This document shows, piece after piece, positions 46,921 through 55,688 of a stretch of DNA of 64,000 bases. Source of the DNA: UMGS1590 sp900552455 (GTDB lineage: Bacteria; Bacillota; Peptococcia; Peptococcales; Peptococcaceae); NCBI GenBank assembly GCA_963931105.1, contig OZ007004.1:2294001-2358000 (forward strand). Direction: 5' to 3'. Below the pieces are notes generated by a model. The model did not search any database. It was not told where the DNA came from and worked only from the letters and a program-made list of their open reading frames with translations. Position 1 is the stretch's first letter, and every line of letters begins with the position of its first letter. Position numbers and translations under genes: made by a program.

Positions 46921-48597
46921 TTATTTTTTCAGTTTCAGCGGAAAGCGCACGATGAAGGTCGTTCCTTTGCCAAGCTTGCTCTTGACCTTGATGGTCGCGT
47001 TGTGCCAGATGGCTGCGTGCTTGACGATGGAAAGTCCCAGCCCTGTACCGCCGCTGGCGCGGGAATGGCTCTTATCGACGCGGTAGAAGCGTTCGAAAAT
47101 GCGCTCCTGCTGATCCTCAGAAATACCGACGCCGGTGTCCTTGACTTTGACAACGGCAGCGTCCTTGGTCTTTTTCACGCTCACAGAGATCGCGCCATCG
47201 TCGACGTTGTACTTGATGGCGTTGTCGCAGAGATTGTAGATCATCTCATAGAGCAGCGTCTTCACACCCTTGATCGTGACGTGGGTCCCACTGAGATCCA
47301 TGACGATGCCGCGAGACGCCGCCTTGTTTCCGAGCTGCTCGATGACGGTCTGGGCGATCTCGTAGAGATCGACTTTGTCCACTGGCAGCGCGTCTGCCTC
47401 TTCGTCGAGGCGCGAGATCTTGATGATGTTTTCGATCAGCGAGACCATATGCTGGGCTTCGTCGTAGATCTGCTTGAGGAAGCGCGGTTTGTCTTCTTCC
47501 TTGACGATGCCGGAGAGCATCAGCTCGGCGCAGCCGGAAATGCTGTGCAGCGGCGTTTTAAGCTCGTGGGAAACGTTGGCGCTGAATTCGCGGCGCAGCT
47601 GCTCGGCCTCCACCTTTTCGGTGACGTCGACATAGAAAAGCACGGCGCCGTGGATGCCTTCATCGGATTCGACAGGGCTGGCGTGGATCTCGTAGCTGCG
47701 GGAATTGATGATGATGGTGGCGCTGGAGGTTTTTCCGTCGTAGGCCTTGTCGAGCAGGCTGTCGACGACGGAATTGCGGCTGGTGATGATCTCTTCCCCT
47801 GCAGCAAGATCGTCCTCCTCGGCCATGGCCTTCATGAGATTACGCCCGCTGCGGTTGATGAGCAGGATGCGCCCGCTCTGGTTCAGCAGCACGAGCCCTT
47901 CACGCATATTGTCGATGACGGTCTGGAATTCGTTGCGCTGCTGCCCGAGCTGCACACGCTGATCGGCGATCTCCCGATGCTGCTGCTCAATGCGAGAAAG
48001 CAGCGGCACGAGCTCGTCGTAAGCCTCGCCAGCCAGTGGATGATCGAGATCGAGGGTGTTCAGCGGCTCGACGAGCGCACGCGAAAGCTTGCGCGCCACA
48101 AACCAGGCCAAAAGCGAAATGCAGAGGATGAGCAGAACGGATGGCACGGCGAGCATCCAGGCTACGCCACCGACTGAAATATCGTTGGTGGCGATGCGCA
48201 GCACGCTGCCATCAGAAAGCTCCTCTGCCACATACATGAGACGCGTGGTCATTGTCTCAGACTCACGCTCGATGTCAGAAACGCCGTGTGCCTTCGCGTC
48301 TATAAATTCCTGTCGGTCGGCATGGTTTTCCATGCGGCTGATGTTGTTCCGATTATCAAAAAGGACCGCGCCGTCGGCTGCGATCCAAGTAATGCGATAG
48401 CTATTGTTCTCAAGCTGGTTGAGATAGGTGAGGCCTTCGTCGTCGACGGCCTGCGACAGATAATCCAGCTGAGCCATGAGCTGATCTCTTGTATCTTCGT
48501 TGATATATCGGTAGGTGACGCCGACCAAAAGGATCAGACTGACCAGCACAGTGATGAGCGCTGCGGCAAAGACGGTCAGAAAGATGCGCTTCTTCAC
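46921..48597 (-). CDS. phoR: PhoR-type sensor histidine kinase
   Basis: A 558-residue membrane kinase. It has an N-terminal helix (about 5-27), an extracytoplasmic domain, a second helix near residue 150-168, a HAMP-like linker, a PAS domain (MREGLVLLNQSGRILLINRSGRNLM, about 235-330), HisKA with LRREFSANVSHELKTPLHSISG (phosphorylated His near 350), and HATPase_c with YNLCDNAIKYN (N box), DTGVGISEDQQERIFERFYRV and GGTGLGLSIVKH. It phosphorylates PhoB when phosphate is low. It overlaps phoB by 4 bp (ATGA) and ends the operon. Confidence 0.95.
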   Translation of the reverse strand: MKKRIFLTVFAAALITVLVSLILLVGVTYRYINEDTRDQLMAQLDYLSQAVDDEGLTYLNQLENNSYRITWIAADGAVLFDNRNNISRMENHADRQEFIDAKAHGVSDIERESETMTTRLMYVAEELSDGSVLRIATNDISVGGVAWMLAVPSVLLILCISLLAWFVARKLSRALVEPLNTLDLDHPLAGEAYDELVPLLSRIEQQHREIADQRVQLGQQRNEFQTVIDNMREGLVLLNQSGRILLINRSGRNLMKAMAEEDDLAAGEEIITSRNSVVDSLLDKAYDGKTSSATIIINSRSYEIHASPVESDEGIHGAVLFYVDVTEKVEAEQLRREFSANVSHELKTPLHSISGCAELMLSGIVKEEDKPRFLKQIYDEAQHMVSLIENIIKISRLDEEADALPVDKVDLYEIAQTVIEQLGNKAASRGIVMDLSGTHVTIKGVKTLLYEMIYNLCDNAIKYNVDDGAISVSVKKTKDAAVVKVKDTGVGISEDQQERIFERFYRVDKSHSRASGGTGLGLSIVKHAAIWHNATIKVKSKLGKGTTFIVRFPLKLKK

Positions 48598-49265
48598 TCA
48601 CTGACCTCCATACGGTAGCCCACACCGCGCACGGTGTTGATATAGTTGCCGCATGGTCCCAGTTTTTGACGCAAATTTCGAATGTGGACGTCGACGGTTC
48701 TGGTCTCGCCATCGTAATCCTGATCCCAGATGCAGGTGAGAAATTGCTGACGGGTAAAGACGCGACCAGGATTAGACATCAGCATATAAAGCATCTCAAA
48801 TTCCTTATAGGTCAGCTCGACAGGCTCGCCGTCGACCATCACGACATGGGCGCTCGGATTGAGATAGAGCTGGCCAAGCTGGATCGCCGGCACCTCCTCC
48901 TGCGCCGAGCGGCGCATCACAGCGCGCACGCGCGAAACCATCTCCATCATGCCGAATGGCTTCACGAGATAGTCGTCGGCACCGCTGTCAAGGCCGATGA
49001 CCTTGTCGTATTCGCTGCCCTTCGCTGTCGCCATGATCACAGGCACGCGCTGGGTGCTGGACTGGACGCGCAGCTTTTTCAGGATCGAGATCCCATCTTC
49101 GTCCGGCAGCATGATATCGAGGATGATGAGGCTTGGGATCTCTTCCTTGAGCGCAGCGTAGAGTGCCGCGCCATCCTCAAGACCTTTGGCCTTGAGACCG
49201 GCAGATTCCAGCGTGTACACCATCATGTTACGGATGCCGGATTCGTCTTCAACACAGTAGATCAC
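48594..49265 (-). CDS. phoB: PhoB/PhoP-type response regulator
   Basis: A 223-residue OmpR-class regulator. The receiver domain (1-120) has IYCVEDESGIRN, phospho-acceptor Asp in SLIILDIMLPDEDG, and LVKPFG with the conserved lysine. The winged-helix DNA-binding domain (about 130-223) includes VELTYKEFEMLYMLMSNPGRVFTRQQFL and DVHIRNLRQKLG. It starts with GTG at 49265, 8 bp after GGAGGG. It probably binds the TTTACA repeats upstream of pstS. Confidence 0.95.
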   Translation of the reverse strand: MIYCVEDESGIRNMMVYTLESAGLKAKGLEDGAALYAALKEEIPSLIILDIMLPDEDGISILKKLRVQSSTQRVPVIMATAKGSEYDKVIGLDSGADDYLVKPFGMMEMVSRVRAVMRRSAQEEVPAIQLGQLYLNPSAHVVMVDGEPVELTYKEFEMLYMLMSNPGRVFTRQQFLTCIWDQDYDGETRTVDVHIRNLRQKLGPCGNYINTVRGVGYRMEVSE

Positions 49266-49299
49266 TGTTCGTTCCCTCCTTCGGAGGCGATCTGAAGTC

Positions 49300-49953
49300 T
49301 CACTTCACAACCTGGTTCGTGACGTAATATTCAACCGCCTCAGCGATCTTGACGATATGATCGCCGATACGTTCATAATACTTGTCAACCATCAATAAAT
49401 CAAGGACATAATCGGTGGCGGCGCTGTCATCGCCAGCATTTTTCAAAAGCTCAGCGAGATTATTCTTCGTTTTGTGGAAAAATTCGTCGACGGTGTCATC
49501 GTAGGCCATGACATCTCTGGCCAGTCCTACGTCCTTTGTTTCATAAGCATTGAGCACATCGCGCAGCATGCGGCGAGTGGATTTTGCCAGTTCGGCGAAG
49601 TATTCGATCTCCACCTTCTTGCCGGCGTTGTCCTTGCGCAGAACGATCTCGCAGATGTCCACAGCCTGGATGCCGACGCGCGCCAGATTGCCGACGATCT
49701 TCGAAGCCGTCGCGATCAGGCGATAGTCGCCAGCGACTGGCTGCTGCTGCAGGATCAGCGACGCGCAGAGGGCATCGATGGCGTATTCCTTGTCATCGAG
49801 CATTTTCTCATACTTGAGCGTTTCCTGCGCCAGAGCGGCGTCGCCGGAAAGCAGTGCTTCAGAACCTTTCTGGATGGCTTCTTCACAGATGCCGCCCATT
49901 TCAACGATTTCATATGTCAGCCGTTCAAGCTGCCCTACAAATAAATCTCTCAT
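49300..49953 (-). CDS. phoU: Phosphate transport system regulatory protein PhoU
   Basis: A 217-residue, all-helical protein made of two three-helix bundles, each with the E-x-x-x-D-x-x-E/D metal-binding pattern: EKMLDDKEYAIDALCASLILQQQPVAGDYRLIATASKIVGNLARVGIQAVDI and DVMAYDDTVDEFFHKTKNNLAELL...VDKYYERIGDHIVKIAEAVEYYV. PhoU couples the Pst transporter to PhoR and restrains signalling when phosphate is plentiful. Its ATG shares a base with the pstB stop (TGATG), indicating coupling. Confidence 0.96.
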   Translation of the reverse strand: MRDLFVGQLERLTYEIVEMGGICEEAIQKGSEALLSGDAALAQETLKYEKMLDDKEYAIDALCASLILQQQPVAGDYRLIATASKIVGNLARVGIQAVDICEIVLRKDNAGKKVEIEYFAELAKSTRRMLRDVLNAYETKDVGLARDVMAYDDTVDEFFHKTKNNLAELLKNAGDDSAATDYVLDLLMVDKYYERIGDHIVKIAEAVEYYVTNQVVK

Positions 49954-50711
49954 CAACCAAATCTCCCTGTAATGTATTCTTCTGTGCGTGGATCCTTCGG
50001 ATTGGCAAAGAGCGTCCCTGTATCAGAAAATTCAATGAGATCGCCGAGATAAAAGAACGCCGTTTTGTCAGAGATACGAGCAGCCTGCTGCATATTATGG
50101 GTGACAATGACTATAGTATAGTCTTTCTTCAACTCCAGCGCAAGGTCTTCGATCTTGGACGTGGAAATTGGGTCCAGTGCAGAGGTCGGCTCGTCCATGA
50201 GAATGACTTCCGGCTCCACAGCCAATGTGCGCGCGATACACAGGCGCTGCTGCTGACCACCGGAAAGGCCAAGGGCGGATTTTTTCAAACGATCCTTGAG
50301 CTCGTCCCAGATGGCTGCCTGGCGCAGGCTGCGCTCGACAATCTCGTCCAGTTCCGCTTTTTTCTTGACGCCGAAAATGCGTGGCCCATAAGCGACGTTG
50401 TCGTAGACACTTTTTGGGAATGGGTTTGGCTGCTGGAAAACCATGCCGACTTTGTAGCGCAGCTCAATACCATCCATATCCTTGAAAATATCTCTGCCGT
50501 CCATTCTGATCGAGCCGTCGATCTTGACACCTTCGACAAAATCCTGCATGCGGTTCAGAGATTTCAGGAAGGTGGATTTCCCGCAGCCGGAAGGCCCGAT
50601 CAGGGCGGTGATCTCGTTGGCACGGATCTTCATATTGATGTCCTTGAGCGCATGAAAATCTCCATAGTGAAGATTCATGTGCTCGACATCAAACTTAATG
50701 TTTTCGCTCAT
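49953..50711 (-). CDS. pstB: Phosphate ABC transporter ATPase PstB
   Basis: A 252-residue ABC ATPase: Walker A GPSGCGKSTFLKSLNRM near residue 40, Q-loop VGMVFQQPNPFPKSVYDNVAYG, signature LGLSGGQQQRLCIARTLA, Walker B VILMDEPTSALDPIS and H-loop IVIVTHNMQQAARISD. The PNPF and NRM segments are characteristic of PstB. It drives phosphate import through PstA/PstC. It starts at the ATG at 50711. Confidence 0.98.
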   Translation of the reverse strand: MSENIKFDVEHMNLHYGDFHALKDINMKIRANEITALIGPSGCGKSTFLKSLNRMQDFVEGVKIDGSIRMDGRDIFKDMDGIELRYKVGMVFQQPNPFPKSVYDNVAYGPRIFGVKKKAELDEIVERSLRQAAIWDELKDRLKKSALGLSGGQQQRLCIARTLAVEPEVILMDEPTSALDPISTSKIEDLALELKKDYTIVIVTHNMQQAARISDKTAFFYLGDLIEFSDTGTLFANPKDPRTEEYITGRFG

Positions 50712-50734
50712 TTCTATTGATTCCTTTCTTCTCG

Positions 50735-51628
50735 TTATCCTTTCTTACCAGAGCTCTTCGCCTCAATGTGGCGGCTCCATGCGTTTGCCCCGATATTAAA
50801 GAGCAATACGAGGATCATCAGCACGGCTGAAGACAGATTGGCCAGCGCACGATCCTGACCATTGACCTGAAGGTTCCAGATCTGGATGGAGAGCGTCTCA
50901 GCGGGACGCAGGAAGTTCAGCGGACAGGTTGTCGCGGTGATGTCCCAGTTGCCCCAGTTGAGCTGAGTGCCGGAACCGGCGGTGTAGAGCAGCGCTGCTG
51001 CTTCACCGAAGCCACGACCAGCTGCCAGGATGACACCGGTCATGATGCGAGGCAGACAAGCCGGCAGGATGACGTGGAAAACAGACTGCCATTTTGTCGC
51101 GCCAAGGCCGAGACTGCCGTGGAAGTAGCCTTCCGGCAAACCTTTGATGGCATCCTCGGTGGTCGTTGTCAGAAGCGGCAGTGTCAGGATGGAGACAGAC
51201 AGCGCACCGACGAGCAGGCTCTTGTCCATGCCAAACATGACCAGAAATACCAGATAACCGAAAAGACCGACAACGATGGATGGCAGAGAAGACAACGCCT
51301 CGATACAAACGCGCAGGAATCGCGTGACTGGCCCCTGTTTTGCGTAGACCGCCAGATAGATACCGGCGAACACGCCGACAGGAATGGAGAATACCAGCGC
51401 GATAAAGACGAGATAAATGGTGTTGAAGAGCTGGTTGCCGACGCTGCCTTCGCGGCGGAAGGCAAACATCTCCGGCGATGCACCCATGAGCCCGCCGATG
51501 ATGACTTTTCCGGCGAAGGCGACAAGAAGCGCCATGAAGAAAATGGCGACGCCATAGAAAACAGCAGTCATGAATTTGTCGATGCTCTTCGCACGATTCA
51601 TGCGGCTGGCTAATGTTTGTTCACTCAT
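50735..51628 (-). CDS. pstA: Phosphate ABC transporter permease PstA
   Basis: A 297-residue inner-membrane permease with about six helices. The C-terminal half has the EAA-type loop EGYFHGSLGLGATKWQSVFHVILPACLPRIMTGVILAAGRGFGEAAALLYTAG typical of PstA. It begins 23 bp upstream of pstB and 3 bp after the pstC stop, all in one operon. Confidence 0.96.
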   Translation of the reverse strand: MSEQTLASRMNRAKSIDKFMTAVFYGVAIFFMALLVAFAGKVIIGGLMGASPEMFAFRREGSVGNQLFNTIYLVFIALVFSIPVGVFAGIYLAVYAKQGPVTRFLRVCIEALSSLPSIVVGLFGYLVFLVMFGMDKSLLVGALSVSILTLPLLTTTTEDAIKGLPEGYFHGSLGLGATKWQSVFHVILPACLPRIMTGVILAAGRGFGEAAALLYTAGSGTQLNWGNWDITATTCPLNFLRPAETLSIQIWNLQVNGQDRALANLSSAVLMILVLLFNIGANAWSRHIEAKSSGKKG

Positions 51629-51631
51629 GGA

Positions 51632-52540
51632 TCAATCCTCCTTCTCTTTTCTGTCGCTGACGAGATGGATCAGCACGATGAAGAAGAGCGAGATCAGGAA
51701 GAGCAGCGCTGCCATTGTCCAGAGCGCAGCCTTCAGTTCGCCGCCTTCCATTGCATTGCCCATTTGCGCGGCGATCTCTGTGGTCAGCGTTTTCGTCGTC
51801 GAGAAAATGCTCGTTGGCAGTGCCGTCGTCTGGCCGATGACCATGGCGACAGCGAGCGCTTCACCAAAGGCGCGCGCCAGTCCGAGCACAACACCGGTAA
51901 CAATGCCGGATTTCGCCGCTGGCACCATCACGCGCCAGATTGCCTGCCAGCGTGTGGAACCAAGACCATACGCCGCATCTCTGCAGGTTGCCGGAACAGC
52001 GCCAAGGGCATCCGCAGATACGCTGGCGATGGTTGGGAAGATCATGACAGACAGCACGATCCCGGCTGCGAGCACAGAATGCCCCACCTGACGGTCGAAA
52101 ACCACGCGGATCGCCGGAACGAGAACGGTGAGCCCAACCCAGCCATAAACGACCGATGGGATGCCGGCAAAGATTTCGACGACTGGACGGTAGAATTTTT
52201 CGCCGATACGTGGTGAGATCTGCGTCATAAAGATCGCCGAGCCGAGCGCGAATGGCGTCGCAATGAGCAGCGCCAGCCCGCACACGCAGAGAGAGCCTGC
52301 GATGAAGATCAGCGCACCAACTGCGCCGCCGCCTTCTGCGTTATCGACTGGCTCCCATTCGGCAGAGCCGAGAAATTCCCACAGCGTGTGGCCGAAAACG
52401 AGGAAAGTATCTGAGCCTTTGTAGATGAGGAATGCCCCGATGATGATCGTCAGCGCGATCACGAAGAGACCAAAGAACACCGACAGGCCGCGCCAGCCAT
52501 ATTCTTTGAAGAACATTCCCTTCTTTTCTTTTACAATCAT
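51632..52540 (-). CDS. pstC: Phosphate ABC transporter permease PstC
   Basis: A 302-residue permease with about six helices. The characteristic loop is DAAYGLGSTRWQAIWRVMVPAAKSGIVTGVVLGLARAFGEALAVAMVIG, and FYRPVVEIFAGIPSVVYGWVGL is the upstream conserved segment. It pairs with PstA to form the channel for phosphate delivered by PstS. A hairpin separates it from pstS. Confidence 0.96.
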   Translation of the reverse strand: MIVKEKKGMFFKEYGWRGLSVFFGLFVIALTIIIGAFLIYKGSDTFLVFGHTLWEFLGSAEWEPVDNAEGGGAVGALIFIAGSLCVCGLALLIATPFALGSAIFMTQISPRIGEKFYRPVVEIFAGIPSVVYGWVGLTVLVPAIRVVFDRQVGHSVLAAGIVLSVMIFPTIASVSADALGAVPATCRDAAYGLGSTRWQAIWRVMVPAAKSGIVTGVVLGLARAFGEALAVAMVIGQTTALPTSIFSTTKTLTTEIAAQMGNAMEGGELKAALWTMAALLFLISLFFIVLIHLVSDRKEKED

Positions 52541-52561
52541 GTTTCGTCCTCTTTCGTGAAA

Positions 52562-52602
52562 GAGAGTGGACCGGTCGACCTGATCCAGATCGCTTGGTCC
52601 AC
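52562..52602 (-). promoter_or_regulatory. Intercistronic hairpin between pstS and pstC
   Basis: GAGTGGACC (52562-52570) pairs perfectly with GGTCCACTC (52594-52602). There is no clean T run, so it is more likely a partial terminator or an mRNA-stabilising hairpin that raises PstS over the membrane subunits, as is common for binding-protein genes. Confidence 0.6.
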
Positions 52603-52633
52603 TCCTGTGTACTTACAATGTTAAGGTTTTTGC

Positions 52634-53560
52634 TTAGTGTTCGGTGACAGTCATCTTGGAAGATACGCCATAGCCGAGGCTTTCCATGGTTTCACCGAAA
52701 TCGTCGCCCATGATGTAGTCAAGGAAGGCTTTGCATACTTCGTTTGGTTCACCTTTGGTGTACATGTGTTCAAAGGTCCAAACTGGATAGTCACCAGAGT
52801 AGGTGTTTTCGAGGGTAGGTTCTACACCATCGATTGCAACAGTGGCTACGCCAGTGTCTTCACCGGTGAGGTAGCTCAGAGCCACATAGCCGATGGCACC
52901 TTTGGTGTCTTTAACGTTCTGGAGCAGAACGCCAGAGTCGTCGGTTTCCATGGAAGCATTGGAAGCTTCTTCGTTACCATCCAGTGCATACTTCTGGAAG
53001 GTAGCACGGGTACCGGAAGAGGTTGGACGGGTCACAAGGACGATCTCTTCATCTGGGCCGCCAACTTCGCTCCAGTTGGTGGTCTTGCCGGTAAAGATGT
53101 CGATGAGCTGCTGCTTGGTGAGATCGGTCACGCCGCCTTCAGCAACGTCTGGGTTGACGATAGCTGCCATGGTGACCACGCAGACCTGATGGTCAACAAG
53201 TTCTTCAGCCTGTGCTGCATCAAGTTTGTCTTCTGCAGGAATATCAGAGTTACCGATATCAATCGTGCCTTCAGACACCTGCTTCAGCCCTTCGCCAGAA
53301 CCACCAGCGTCAACAGTGATGGCAACATCTGGATAGAGTTCAACAAATTCGTTCACCGCTTCGTCAACGAGTGGTTTCAGTGCGGAAGCACCTGCAGCTG
53401 TGATCTCACCGGAAAGTTCCTGAGTTTCAGCAGCGGCACTGCTTTCAGCAGCTGCGCTGCCTTCGCTGGTGGACGCCGCTTCGTCGCCGCCGCCACCGCA
53501 GCCTGCCAACATACCCATGCAGAGGATCGCAGCGATCCCAACTTTTTTCCAATTTCTCAT
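52634..53560 (-). CDS. pstS: Phosphate-binding lipoprotein PstS
   Basis: A 308-residue lipoprotein with lipobox MLAGC near residue 21 and a Ser/Ala/Glu-rich linker (about 25-48). The binding fold includes GEITAAGASALKPLVDEAVNEFVELYPDVAITVDAGGSGEGLKQVSEGTIDIGNSD with the phosphate-contacting Ser residues (GASALKP, GGSGEG) and TRPTSSGTRATFQKYALDG. It captures phosphate outside the membrane for PstCAB. It is the first gene of the pst-pho operon; TTTACA repeats lie about 90 bp upstream. Confidence 0.97.
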   Translation of the reverse strand: MRNWKKVGIAAILCMGMLAGCGGGGDEAASTSEGSAAAESSAAAETQELSGEITAAGASALKPLVDEAVNEFVELYPDVAITVDAGGSGEGLKQVSEGTIDIGNSDIPAEDKLDAAQAEELVDHQVCVVTMAAIVNPDVAEGGVTDLTKQQLIDIFTGKTTNWSEVGGPDEEIVLVTRPTSSGTRATFQKYALDGNEEASNASMETDDSGVLLQNVKDTKGAIGYVALSYLTGEDTGVATVAIDGVEPTLENTYSGDYPVWTFEHMYTKGEPNEVCKAFLDYIMGDDFGETMESLGYGVSSKMTVTEH

Positions 53561-53649
53561 TGTTTACCTTCTTTCTTCATAGTAGCTTTCGTTTTTCGCT
53601 TACAGGATTTATATTAATGCGGTCATGTAAAGTCTGAAAGCGGGCGAAT

Positions 53650-53666
53650 GTAAAATAATTGTAAAA
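53650..53666 (-). promoter_or_regulatory. Pho box (TTTACA direct repeats) upstream of pstS
   Basis: On the minus strand TTTACA (53661-53666), 5 bp, TTTACA (53650-53655) gives an 11-bp repeat period, and a third TTTACA lies at 53626-53631. TT(A/T/C)ACA repeats with this spacing are the PhoP-binding consensus of Gram-positives. They lie roughly 45-60 bp upstream of the likely start of transcription. Confidence 0.75.
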
Positions 53667-53855
53667 TATCACCATTTTTTCATTTTATTTTTCTGAAAAC
53701 TCCTACTAAATGTGCAAACAGGCTGGTTGGAACGGCTATATATCGGCTGATCGCTTTCGCGCCATCTGTTTTTTACAAAACTTTGCTGTCTGCACACGCC
53801 GAAGCATCGAAGGATTTTAACACGAAATGGTCGTTTTTTTACACAGCTGCCCACG

Positions 53856-53892
53856 AAAAACGGCCGCAAGCGAGAGATCTCACTTGCGACCG
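53856..53892 (-). terminator. Terminator of the nitroreductase-racemase operon
   Basis: On the minus strand CGGTCGCAAGTGAGA pairs with TCTCGCTTGCGGCCG with few mismatches, followed by TTTTTCGTGG. It lies about 45 bp past the racemase stop. Confidence 0.8.
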
Positions 53893-53936
53893 CATCTGTG
53901 ATCGATCAACAACGATGATAAAAACTACACGCGCAT

Positions 53937-54611
53937 TTACTTTTCAGCCGATTCCAGAAGGCGAATCATTTCCTCGGCGGGATCAACAAGCGGCAGCGCG
54001 ATCCTGGATGCCAGCGCATCCTTCAAATATGGGAAATGGGTGCAGCCGAGGAGCACGGCCTCTGCGCCCCAATCTGCAAACCAGGCCGCCAACTGCTCCA
54101 GATGAAACTGCCGGATGATCTCCTCTGGCGCTTCTCCGCGCTCGATGGCGCCGACGAGGGGCAAAAGCGTGACGCCGAGCACCGCGAGCATTGGATTTTC
54201 AGCGTAGAGAGTGCGCTCGATCCCGGCCAAGCCCTGAGCGTTGGCGCTGATCACAGCGAGATGCTTGTAGCGCTGCGCGAGCTTACGATAGACGTGAAGC
54301 GGCGTGACGATGTGCAGGCTGGTCTCTGCTGCAAGCTGGTCAAAATCCACGGCGCCGGAAAGGGAATTGCAGTAGACAAACACACGTCTGCAGCCTGCAG
54401 CGCGGTGTTCTTCCAGCACCTGGCGCACGGCGGCCTGCTTGACGGCTTCTTCCTGGTTTTGAAAGGCTGTCTGCGCGATCGGATCGGCGGCCATTGCCTG
54501 CGCGCGACCTGAAAGTCCATGCTGCGCCAGCACCTCCACGCCCATCTGGCTGTCTACCGGCGTGCCTGCCATGACCAGCGTCCAATCCTGTGTGTCTCTC
54601 TGTTCTTCCAT
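53937..54611 (-). CDS. Aspartate/glutamate racemase-family protein
   Basis: A 224-residue protein with the two cysteines of the Asp/Glu racemase superfamily: VFVYCNSLSGAVDF near residue 82 and AVLLGCTHFPYLKDAL near residue 190, on the two symmetric halves. Usual members interconvert L- and D-amino acids without cofactors. The first motif (YCNSLSG rather than (A/V)CNT) is atypical, so it may act on another substrate or belong to the wider family of Asp/Glu/hydantoin racemases. It follows the ferredoxin-nitroreductase gene by 39 bp. Confidence 0.75.
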   Translation of the reverse strand: MEEQRDTQDWTLVMAGTPVDSQMGVEVLAQHGLSGRAQAMAADPIAQTAFQNQEEAVKQAAVRQVLEEHRAAGCRRVFVYCNSLSGAVDFDQLAAETSLHIVTPLHVYRKLAQRYKHLAVISANAQGLAGIERTLYAENPMLAVLGVTLLPLVGAIERGEAPEEIIRQFHLEQLAAWFADWGAEAVLLGCTHFPYLKDALASRIALPLVDPAEEMIRLLESAEK

Positions 54612-54650
54612 TCTATCCCTGCTTTCGTTCGTAGGTTTTCTATGATGCGC

Positions 54651-55454
54651 TCAGCGCCAGTCGATGCTGGCAGGCTTGCGTGGTGCGGTGCGTTCGTAGG
54701 TGACGTCTGGTCGTCCGATGAGCATGCAGGCGCAGATCTCTTCGGGCTTGACGCTGAGGGCGTCGCAGAGGCCAGGATTTTTCGCGAGGGCCATCTGGAT
54801 GAAGCCGCTGTAGAGGGTGCCGAGGCCGCTGGCGTGGGCCATGAGGGCGACGCTCGATGCGGCGAGGCCGCCGTTGAGCGCGGATGGTGAGCAGACGATG
54901 AGGAGCGCTGGCGCGCCGCAGAAGAGCTGGTCGTTTGCGGGATCGGCGGCGTGCTGGCTTTGCATGCGCGTGAGGGTCTGATAGAGACGACCGCTCGTTC
55001 CCTGCTTGGCGACGTAGCCCTGGATGATGGCGTCAAAGCCCTGCCAAACCTGGGTCTTTACGTCGTCGAGGGTGTCCTGCACGAGGATGTAGCGCACGTT
55101 CTGGGCGTTTGAGCCGGTTGGCGTGAAGCGTCCTGCTTCGAGAACGCCGACGATCTCTTCCCGCGGAATCTTTTCATCCTTGAAGCGACGGATGCTGCGA
55201 CGGGATTTGATGGCGGCAAGGATCTCGTCGGGATCGTATTCTGCTGGCCAGTCGTGCAAATCGATGACGTCGTAGCGCGGATAGTCTGGGCCCATGTCGA
55301 TGGCCCCTACTGGGCAGACGCAGAAGCAATGGCCGCATTCGATGCAGCTGCCGACGAGTGTGGCTTTGCCGTTTTCAAGGCGCAGGGCTTGGGGAAAGCA
55401 ATCGGCCACGCAACGGCCGCAGCCGATGCAGCTGTTTGTATCAATGGTGATCAA
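54651..55454 (-). CDS. Nitroreductase with N-terminal 2x[4Fe-4S] ferredoxin domain
   Basis: A protein of about 267 residues. The N-terminal part has two ferredoxin motifs, CIGCGRCVADCFP (about residues 9-21) and CIECGHCFCVCPVGAI (about 34-49). The nitroreductase fold follows: IKSRRSIRRFKDEKIPREEIVGVLEAGRFTPTGSNAQNVRYILVQD with the FMN-binding RRSIR motif, ASSVALMAHASGLGTLYSGFI, and a C-terminal RK motif. It is a flavoenzyme with built-in electron supply, typical of anaerobes; the substrate is unknown. The start is a TTG at 55454 with AGGAGG nine bases upstream; it overlaps the DUF6472 gene by 4 bp. Confidence 0.85.
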   Translation of the reverse strand: MITIDTNSCIGCGRCVADCFPQALRLENGKATLVGSCIECGHCFCVCPVGAIDMGPDYPRYDVIDLHDWPAEYDPDEILAAIKSRRSIRRFKDEKIPREEIVGVLEAGRFTPTGSNAQNVRYILVQDTLDDVKTQVWQGFDAIIQGYVAKQGTSGRLYQTLTRMQSQHAADPANDQLFCGAPALLIVCSPSALNGGLAASSVALMAHASGLGTLYSGFIQMALAKNPGLCDALSVKPEEICACMLIGRPDVTYERTAPRKPASIDWR

Positions 55455-55636
55455 AACCAATCTCCTCCTTGTTTTCGCGAAATGGTGTAGTCGTCGCCCA
55501 TGCGGTAGTACGGGCAATCGCTGAAGGTATCGCTGATGAATTTGTAGAGCTCGTCCTCGTCGAGGAGCATATCGCAGACGTAGTAATCCATTTCTGCGTC
55601 GTAATCGTAGTACAGACAGGTGTCACATTTGCTCAT
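55451..55636 (-). CDS. DUF6472-like small cysteine protein
   Basis: A 61-residue, acidic protein with the pattern CDTCLYYDYDAEMDYYVCDMLLDEDELYKF...DCPYYRMGDDYTISRKQ, as in DUF6472. C-x2-C, a single C and a C-P-Y-Y segment could form a small metal site. The function is unknown. It sits directly before and overlaps the ferredoxin-nitroreductase gene, so a role in that redox protein's expression or assembly is possible. The ATG follows AGGAGGGG. Confidence 0.75.
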   Translation of the reverse strand: MSKCDTCLYYDYDAEMDYYVCDMLLDEDELYKFISDTFSDCPYYRMGDDYTISRKQGGDWF

Positions 55637-55650
55637 AAGCCCCTCCTTTA

Positions 55651-55681
55651 CAAAAAAGCCCCTGTCGCAGGATCAGGGGCT
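55651..55681 (-). terminator. Terminator of the argS-fba-glpX operon
   Basis: AGCCCCTG (55657-55664) pairs perfectly with CAGGGGCT (55674-55681), followed on the minus strand by TTTTTTG. It lies 7 bp past the glpX stop. Confidence 0.9.
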
Positions 55682-55688
55682 GAGAAAT

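Larger units (their letters stand above)
53561..53936. other. Gene-free stretch between pstS and the racemase gene
   Basis: It holds the pstS promoter region (minus-strand TAATAT at 53611-53616), the Pho box (53650-53666), and the racemase-operon terminator (53856-53892). Open frames in between show no convincing ribosome site or protein-like composition. Confidence 0.6.

Noticed and set aside
53669..53869. 66-codon minus-strand open frame upstream of pstS
   Set aside because: No ribosome site, basic low-quality composition, and it overlaps the racemase terminator region and the end of the Pho-box region.
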